Source: Candidatus Daviesbacteria bacterium RIFCSPHIGHO2_02_FULL_39_12 (GTDB lineage Bacteria > Patescibacteriota > Microgenomatia > Daviesbacterales > UBA10151). From it: DNA of 37,872 bases. A program made the translations under genes and the position numbers. Below, piece after piece: positions 32,854 to 37,872 of this stretch. The stretch spans positions 1 through 37,872 of the forward strand of contig MFCX01000007.1 of assembly GCA_001777055.1 (NCBI GenBank). Reading direction: 5' to 3'. The notes below the pieces were generated by a model. That model was not told the DNA's origin. It did no database searches and saw nothing but the letters and a program-made list of their open reading frames with translations. Position 1 is the first letter of the stretch, and each line of letters starts with the position of its first letter.

Positions 32854-32926
32854 GCCCCTGTAGCTCAGCAGATAGAGCATTTCGCTTCGGACGAAAGGGT
32901 CGAGGGTGCAAATCCTTCCAGGGGCA
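32854..32926 (+). tRNA. tRNA-Arg (anticodon UCG)
   Basis: The acceptor GCCCCTG pairs with CAGGGGC. The D-stem is GCTC/GAGC, and the anticodon stem TTTCG/CGAAA encloses CTTCGGA (anticodon TCG). The T-arm is GAGGG-TGCAAAT-CCTTC, with G in place of the usual T at position 55. The discriminator is A32926 and CCA is not encoded. The spacer 32687-32853 holds a TATAAT box (32780-32785) but no gene I trust. Confidence 0.92.
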
Positions 32927-32961
32927 CAAACTATCAAATAGGGAATTAGGAGATATCGGAG

Positions 32962-33591
32962 TTAAATAGCGCCCTTGTTTGGATTTTCTGCGCGGATCTC
33001 TTTTGATAATACCTTACCCTCTCTGTCTATTTTATAGACATGCGCCTCCCCTATCCCAAACTCGAGATCAACCAACTCTTCATTAGATAAAGCATCAAGG
33101 TATTTTTCCAAAGCCCTTAAGGAATTTCCATGCGCCACTACTAATATATTTTTACCTTGCTTTAGATCCGCAAATATGCATTTTTGATAAAAAGGGACGA
33201 CCCGATCATAAACCATCTTCATTGTTTCCCCTTCCGGGATAGGATGATCCCAGCTTCGTCTAATCTTAACCCATTCCTGCTCTCCTACCTGCTCCTTAAC
33301 CTGCCATTTATCTTTGCCGTTGTAGATTCCATAGTCCCTCTCATCTAAAGCCTTAGTAAAAATCTCAGGGAGATGAAACCCTAAGACTGATTTGATCTCA
33401 TCATAGGTCTGCTTTGCCCGCTTTAAGGAAGATATATAAACTGTATCGAATGGGATATCTTTAAGTTTATGGGCAGTTTCTCTTGCTTCTTTGACACCAT
33501 CCTCATTTAAGGATACATCAGTCCAGCCTGTCCATAAGCCAAGTTTATTCCACTCGGATTTACCATGACGCACCAATACTAAGTAAGCCAT
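32962..33591 (-). CDS. gpmA: 2,3-bisphosphoglycerate-dependent phosphoglycerate mutase
   Basis: A 209-residue histidine phosphatase-fold enzyme that interconverts 3- and 2-phosphoglycerate. The phospho-His motif is LVRHGKSEWN. LWTGWTDVSLNEDGVKEA, ERDYGIYNGKDK, RRSWDHPIPEGET and the second His in VVAHGNSLRALEKYL are all of the GpmA type. It is shorter than E. coli GpmA (about 250) at the C-terminus, like many Patescibacteria enzymes. Its start overlaps the end of enolase by 13 bp, so eno and gpmA form an operon of consecutive glycolytic steps. Confidence 0.94.
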   Translation of the reverse strand: MAYLVLVRHGKSEWNKLGLWTGWTDVSLNEDGVKEARETAHKLKDIPFDTVYISSLKRAKQTYDEIKSVLGFHLPEIFTKALDERDYGIYNGKDKWQVKEQVGEQEWVKIRRSWDHPIPEGETMKMVYDRVVPFYQKCIFADLKQGKNILVVAHGNSLRALEKYLDALSNEELVDLEFGIGEAHVYKIDREGKVLSKEIRAENPNKGAI

Positions 33592-34874
33592 CCAAAAATC
33601 CTTTTTCCTGCATACTTTGCCTTGTCACCCAAAAATTCTTCTATCCTCAGCAGCTCATTGTATTTGGCAATCCTGTCTGTTCTAGATAGTGATCCGGTTT
33701 TTATCTGTCCGGATGATAAACCTACAGCCAGATGAGCTATAGTTGTATCTTCAGTTTCTCCGGACCTGTGGGATGCTATAGTATTCCAACCGCTATCCTG
33801 TGCAATTTTTACTGTGTGAATAGTCTCAGACAGGGTTCCAATCTGGTTTGGTTTTATAAGTATGGCATTAGCGCTTTTTTGATCTATAGCTTTTTTTAAT
33901 AACTCAGGATTTGTTACTAAAAGATCATCTCCAACAAGCTGCACTTTTTGTCCTAAGCTCTCTGTCAGTTTACCCCACCCCACCCAATTATCCTCCGATA
34001 ATCCATCTTCTATAGAAGCAATTGGATAAGCCGCTACTAGTTGCTCCAGGTACTCAATCATCTCATCGGAAGATAAGCTTTTGTTTTCCGTTTGAAGTAT
34101 GTATTTGCCATCTTTATACAATTCGCTTGCTGCGATATCGAGTCCTAACACAAAATCTGACCCTATGTTATATTTTGCTCGTTTTATTGCTTCCAGTATT
34201 AAATCTAAGGCCTCTTTATTACCTGCTCTTACATCTGGCGCATAGCCCCCTTCATCACCGACTGTTGTGCCATATCCTTTCTCTTTTAAAACCTTACCTA
34301 AAAGTTGAAATACCTCGGAACCCATTCTGACAGCTTCAGAAAAACTTACCGCACCTATGGGTATGATCATAAACTCCTGGATATCTGTTGAATTCTGCGC
34401 ATGCTTACCACCATTTATTACATTCATCAAAGGTGTAGGTAGGATAAAAGATTTTGTGTTTCCGGCAATTTGAGCAATATGCTCAAAAAGCTGCATTTTT
34501 TGATTGATTGCCGCAGCTTTTGCACATGCCAAGGATACTGCCAACATAGCATTTACCCCAAGTTTTGATTTATTCTCCGTACCATCTAATTTTAATAACG
34601 TTTTATCCACCCGGTCCTGCTCCAACGGTTCTATTCCTACCAAATTACTACTTATTAGATTATTAATATTTTCAACAGCTTTTAACACTCCTTTGCCTTG
34701 AAACTTACTGGAATCGGCATCTCTTAACTCGAAAGCCTCATAGGCGCCTGTGGATGCGCCGGAGGGAACAGAAGCCCTACCTAAAATACCTCCTTCTAAA
34801 ATCACATCAGCTTCTACAGTCGGATTTCCTCTGGAATCTAGTATCTGTCTGCCTTTAATTTGTACAATCCTCAT
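33579..34874 (-). CDS. eno: Enolase
   Basis: A 431-residue enzyme (2-phosphoglycerate to phosphoenolpyruvate) starting at MRIVQIKGRQILDSRGNPTVE; an upstream start adds 7 residues without support. SVPSGASTGAYEAFELRD, the loop KLGVNAMLAVSLA, VGDEGGYAPD, LGLDIAAS, the ligands in ASIEDGLSEDNW and VGDDLLVTN, the catalytic Lys in LIKPNQIGTLSET and SHRSGETEDTTIAHLAV are intact. It is co-transcribed with gpmA and divergent from PEP synthase, with only 55 bp between the two starts, so both are likely controlled from one small region. Confidence 0.96.
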   Translation of the reverse strand: MRIVQIKGRQILDSRGNPTVEADVILEGGILGRASVPSGASTGAYEAFELRDADSSKFQGKGVLKAVENINNLISSNLVGIEPLEQDRVDKTLLKLDGTENKSKLGVNAMLAVSLACAKAAAINQKMQLFEHIAQIAGNTKSFILPTPLMNVINGGKHAQNSTDIQEFMIIPIGAVSFSEAVRMGSEVFQLLGKVLKEKGYGTTVGDEGGYAPDVRAGNKEALDLILEAIKRAKYNIGSDFVLGLDIAASELYKDGKYILQTENKSLSSDEMIEYLEQLVAAYPIASIEDGLSEDNWVGWGKLTESLGQKVQLVGDDLLVTNPELLKKAIDQKSANAILIKPNQIGTLSETIHTVKIAQDSGWNTIASHRSGETEDTTIAHLAVGLSSGQIKTGSLSRTDRIAKYNELLRIEEFLGDKAKYAGKRIFGWLT

Positions 34875-34929
34875 TGATTTTAAATATACCACCACTACAC
34901 ACCGGTTGCTATTATGCTACTATGAATAT

Positions 34930-37335
34930 ATGTCTTTGTCATTTACTAAACTATTTTCTCAGGTTGATATTGAGGATGTTTCTGAGGTTGGCGGTAAAAA
35001 CGCTTCATTGGGCGAGATGATCAAAAACTTAAAACCTAAGGGCGTGCTAATACCTGAAGGCTATATAGTAACTGCTTCATCTTACAGATTTTTTTTAAAA
35101 GAAACGGGTTTAGATAATTTTATAAAAGATACTCTTAGGAATTTAAATACCCGGAACTTAGATGATTTAATCAAAAAAGGAAAAACAATTAGGGAAAAAG
35201 TTGCCGAAACTGATTTTCCTCTTAAACTAAGGGAGGCGATTAAAAAAGCCCATGATCAGGCAGAGACAAGATTTGGAAAAGATGTGGATTTCGCTGTCAG
35301 GTCCTCTGCTACAGCTGAAGATTTGCCGGGGGCTTCTTTTGCCGGTGAGCATGAAACGTATCTTAATATCCGGGGTTACGAAAATACATTAAAGGCAATT
35401 AAAATGGCAATGGCCTCTCTTTTTACCAGTCGTGCAATCTCTTACCGTACGGACAAAGGTTTCGACCACATGAAGATGGCCCTCTCGGTAGGAATTCAAA
35501 AAATGATTCGCTCTGATCTGGCCTGCTCCGGGGTTATGTTTACCTTGGATACTGAATCAGGTTTTCCTAACGTAATTATTATTAATGGATCCTGGGGATT
35601 AGGCGAGATGATAGTCCAAGGTCAGGTTACACCGGATGAGTTTTTAGTATTTAAGCCTACTTTAAATAAACCAACTTCTAAACATCTATATCATCCCCTA
35701 CTAAGTAAGACTACCGGTTCCAAACTCAAAAAGATGATTTATGCGGATAACCCTCCCACTAAGACTATCGCTACAACACAAAAAGAGCAGGAAAGCTTTT
35801 GTATATCAGATGAAGAGATACTAAAACTTGCCTCCTGGGGCGCGCTTATTGAAAACCACTACTCAAAAAAGTATGGCAAGTGGACACCTATGGATATTGA
35901 GTGGGCAAAAGATGGTCATGATGGCAAATTGTATATAGTCCAAGCCAGACCGGAAACAGTCCAATCTGTAAAGGACCGGTCAAAGATTCAGGAATATATT
36001 CGTATAGAAGAAGGCGAACAGATCTTAACAGGCGCATCTGTTGGGTCAAAGATTGCAAACGGTAAAACCAGAGTAATACTTGATGTAAAAGATATAAAGC
36101 AGTTTCAAAAGGGTGAAATCTTAATAACCCCTATCACAGATCCGGATTGGGAACCGGTAATGAAGATCGCTGCTGGCATAATCACAGATAAAGGCGGTCG
36201 GACAAGCCATGCCGCAATTGTCAGCAGAGAACTGGGAATCCCTTGTATTGTGGGTTCGGAGATGGCAACCTCCAAGATTAAAACAGGTGATGAGATAACA
36301 ATAGATACAACCGGATCAGAGGGTATAGTTTTTAAGGGTTTTTTAAAATTTAGGATTGAAGAGCACGACATAAATAAATTCCCCAGACTCAAAACTCATG
36401 TCATGTTAAACATAGCTACTCCGGATACTGCTTTTGAAAAATCTTTTTTACCAAATGATGGAGTAGGTTTGGCTCGGGAAGAATTTATTATAGCCTCAGA
36501 TATCGGGATTCACCCAATGGCCTTAGTAAACTACGATAAACTCCCCAAAGATCTTCAATCGGAAATTGATTCAAAAACTAAAGTCTTTAATAAAAAAACT
36601 GACTTTTACATTGAAAAACTAGCCTCAGGTATAGCAAAGATCGCCGCAGCCTTCTATCCAAAACCGGTAATCTTAAGATTCTCGGATTTCAAAACTAATG
36701 AATACCGCAGCCTCTTGGGAGGCGAACTTTTTGAACCCAAAGAAGAAAATCCGATGATTGGCTGGAGAGGCGCTTCACGTTATTATGATCCCAACTTTGC
36801 TCCTGCTTTTGAGCTTGAACTAAAAGCGATCAAAAAAGTAAGGGATGAGTTTGGATTAGAAAATGTAGCTGTAATGATACCCTTTTGCAGAACAGTTGAA
36901 GAAGGCAAAAAGGTTATTAAACAGATGGAACTCTCCGGTTTATCTCGTAAAAAATCAAAAAGTTTAAAAATTTATATGATGTGTGAGATACCGGGCAATG
37001 TGGTATTGGCGGACCAGTTTCTAAAAGTGTTTGATGGGATGAGTATAGGCAGTAATGATTTGGCGCAGCTAACACTGGGCATAGATCGCGACGGCAATGA
37101 AAAGATCAGATCTATAAGCAATGAAAATGATCAGGCTGTTAAAAGTCTTATCTCTGAGGTGATAAAAAAATGTAAAGCTTCTGGTAAATATGTAGGAATC
37201 TGTGGACAAGCGCCTTCAGATTATCCTGAATTTACCGAATTTCTAGTCAAGGAAGGTATAGAAAGCATCTCATTAAATCCGGACACAGTTATAAAAACTA
37301 CATTTCTTATTTACAAAACTGAGCATAATTTATAA
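34930..37335 (+). CDS. ppsA: Phosphoenolpyruvate synthase (pyruvate, water dikinase)
   Basis: About 801 residues from ATG 34930 (MSLSFTKLFSQVDIEDVSEV). A longer frame from 34750 runs through the enolase start and is rejected. It makes PEP from pyruvate, ATP and water. The ATP-grasp domain has VGGKNASLGEMI, VRSSATAEDLPGASFAGEHETYLN and DIEWAKDG...YIVQARPET. The swivelling domain carries the phospho-His in GGRTSHAAIVSRELGIPC (His427). The PEP barrel has LAREEFI, IGWRGASRYYD, MMCEIPGNVVLADQFL, SIGSNDLAQLTLGIDRD and GICGQAPSDYPEF with the catalytic Cys. A TACTAT -10 with extended TGC sits at 34915-34923, leaving almost no leader. The gene could serve gluconeogenesis or, in reverse, make ATP. Confidence 0.95.
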   Translation: MSLSFTKLFSQVDIEDVSEVGGKNASLGEMIKNLKPKGVLIPEGYIVTASSYRFFLKETGLDNFIKDTLRNLNTRNLDDLIKKGKTIREKVAETDFPLKLREAIKKAHDQAETRFGKDVDFAVRSSATAEDLPGASFAGEHETYLNIRGYENTLKAIKMAMASLFTSRAISYRTDKGFDHMKMALSVGIQKMIRSDLACSGVMFTLDTESGFPNVIIINGSWGLGEMIVQGQVTPDEFLVFKPTLNKPTSKHLYHPLLSKTTGSKLKKMIYADNPPTKTIATTQKEQESFCISDEEILKLASWGALIENHYSKKYGKWTPMDIEWAKDGHDGKLYIVQARPETVQSVKDRSKIQEYIRIEEGEQILTGASVGSKIANGKTRVILDVKDIKQFQKGEILITPITDPDWEPVMKIAAGIITDKGGRTSHAAIVSRELGIPCIVGSEMATSKIKTGDEITIDTTGSEGIVFKGFLKFRIEEHDINKFPRLKTHVMLNIATPDTAFEKSFLPNDGVGLAREEFIIASDIGIHPMALVNYDKLPKDLQSEIDSKTKVFNKKTDFYIEKLASGIAKIAAAFYPKPVILRFSDFKTNEYRSLLGGELFEPKEENPMIGWRGASRYYDPNFAPAFELELKAIKKVRDEFGLENVAVMIPFCRTVEEGKKVIKQMELSGLSRKKSKSLKIYMMCEIPGNVVLADQFLKVFDGMSIGSNDLAQLTLGIDRDGNEKIRSISNENDQAVKSLISEVIKKCKASGKYVGICGQAPSDYPEFTEFLVKEGIESISLNPDTVIKTTFLIYKTEHNL

Positions 37336-37366
37336 CTCTTGAAACATGTTCTAGACCTAGATCGGC

Positions 37367-37434
37367 GCTACGCTGGAGTGTTCGTGAACTCTTCTCACTA
37401 TCAGATGCAATTTACAGTTTAACTCCAACGTAGC
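37367..37434. repeat. 13-bp inverted repeat behind ppsA
   Basis: GCTACGCTGGAGT (37367-37379) pairs with ACTCCAACGTAGC (37422-37434), with one G-U-type mismatch. An inner GTTC-GT-GAAC lies next to the left arm. No T-run follows. It may be a palindromic repeat or a structured 3' end of the ppsA message. Confidence 0.55.
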
Positions 37435-37474
37435 ATAAAAATGCTCTTTACATAGCCATACTCTGAGACTGTTG

Positions 37475-37570
37475 CTATAAACCAAGTGCAGCTATAACTT
37501 CATCTGCAGAGTTGTAAGTTCCTTCCGGAAGGTTTACCTCAAACCATTTTTTATAAGTTAATACTTGCAT
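37475..37570 (-). CDS. Possible 31-residue small protein
   Basis: ATG 37570 to TAG 37475-37477. The peptide begins MQVLTYKKWFEVNLPEGTY and ends VIAALGL. Its composition looks protein-like, with a beta-strand and then a short helix, but no ribosome site or clear promoter was found. It may be a chance frame. Confidence 0.3.
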   Translation of the reverse strand: MQVLTYKKWFEVNLPEGTYNSADEVIAALGL

Positions 37571-37603
37571 CTATTATTATTTTTTGAGTATTATGGTTAT
37601 CCT

Positions 37604-37777
37604 ATGGATGAACAAAATGCACAAATAGCAGAAGAAACTAATACCCCAACTCAAAATGATGCTACCCTTCTTATAAGAATTGAGGAGATGATTAAAACCC
37701 ATCTTCAACAAATTGACGGCCTATCAGAAGATATTACCAAACATAAAGATATGTTGGATGATATTTTCTTAAATTAA
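37604..37777 (+). CDS. Short coiled-coil protein, probably C-terminally truncated
   Basis: 57 residues from ATG 37604 (MDEQNAQIAEETN). The sequence LLIRIEEMIKTHLQQIDGLSEDITKHKDMLDDIF is one amphipathic helix of a family frequent in Patescibacteria. From memory, those proteins continue well past the DDIF point. Here TAA follows two residues later, so this copy seems cut short. An upstream in-frame start (37565) adds an unlikely hydrophobic lead. The function is unknown. Confidence 0.5.
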   Translation: MDEQNAQIAEETNTPTQNDATLLIRIEEMIKTHLQQIDGLSEDITKHKDMLDDIFLN

Positions 37778-37872
37778 GGTGGACCCCATTGTCAATACAC
37801 TAAAACGCTGACATTACCCCACTTTGTATCTAATTAGCATAAATTAAATACTTTTGGTAGGATATTAATCCG

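Noticed and set aside
34750..34929. Upstream extension of PEP synthase
   Set aside because: It lies antisense to the enolase start and does not match the family. The standard N-terminus begins at ATG 34930.
1..37872. CRISPR array
   Set aside because: No regularly spaced direct repeats were seen. The repeats present are palindromic and scattered.

Overview
This window looks like a piece of chromosome from a Candidate Phyla Radiation (Patescibacteria) bacterium, most likely of the Microgenomates type. That placement is inference. It rests on AT-rich DNA, tightly packed and often overlapping genes, short versions of housekeeping proteins (Obg without its C-terminal domain, small cupin-type glucose-6-phosphate isomerase), many one-helix or coiled-coil orphan proteins, and weak or absent Shine-Dalgarno sites with several almost leaderless promoters. 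TGA, TAA and TAG all act as stops, so the code is standard.

Layout. 0.1-2.6 kb holds a secreted fibronectin-III protein and two small envelope proteins. 2.6-7.5 kb holds tRNA-Arg(UCU) followed by one giant gene (1497 codons) that joins an M48-like zinc peptidase to an ABC1/UbiB-like kinase. This gene is enclosed by a 60-bp inverted repeat (56/60 identical), and an 11-bp direct repeat lies at the outer ends. 7.5-18.4 kb is mainly envelope and sugar metabolism: a nucleotide-sugar epimerase/decarboxylase, a dockerin-like secreted protein, an O-antigen ligase-type membrane protein, a Y-family DNA polymerase with a small coupled partner, a secreted glycoside hydrolase, tRNA-His, a GH13 glucosidase and a GT4 glycosyltransferase. 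Just before tRNA-His is a free-standing candidate small RNA with its own promoter, a three-way junction with GCAA loops and a terminator. 18.5-20.1 kb is a two-gene accessory unit (HEAT-repeat protein plus orphan). 20.2-23.7 kb holds Obg, three decayed genes (Ser/Thr/Pro-rich surface protein tail, sortase, ECF sigma factor), a membrane protein and guanylate kinase. 23.8-29.4 kb is a pentose-phosphate cluster (cupin Pgi, transketolase, Rpe, Zwf, Gnd). 29.5-32.7 kb holds a HAD phosphatase, a REP-associated transposase between two copies of a 17-bp repeat, a frameshifted class F-like sortase and a ROK sugar kinase. 32.8-37.8 kb holds tRNA-Arg(UCG), phosphoglycerate mutase and enolase, divergent PEP synthase, and short orphan genes.

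How the genes fit together. Glucose released by the GH13 enzyme can be phosphorylated by the ROK kinase and then enter the oxidative pentose-phosphate route (Zwf, Gnd, Rpe, transketolase) or the cupin isomerase. Gpm, enolase and PEP synthase cover the lower end of the Embden-Meyerhof route. Both sortase genes are broken, so sortase anchoring of surface proteins is probably lost here unless another copy exists elsewhere.

A second theme is palindromic repeats. At least three have been absorbed in frame into coding sequence (two in the DNA polymerase, one in the transketolase linker), and two related copies lie between genes. The strongest candidates for something undescribed are the repeat-bounded peptidase-kinase gene and the GCAA-loop small RNA.
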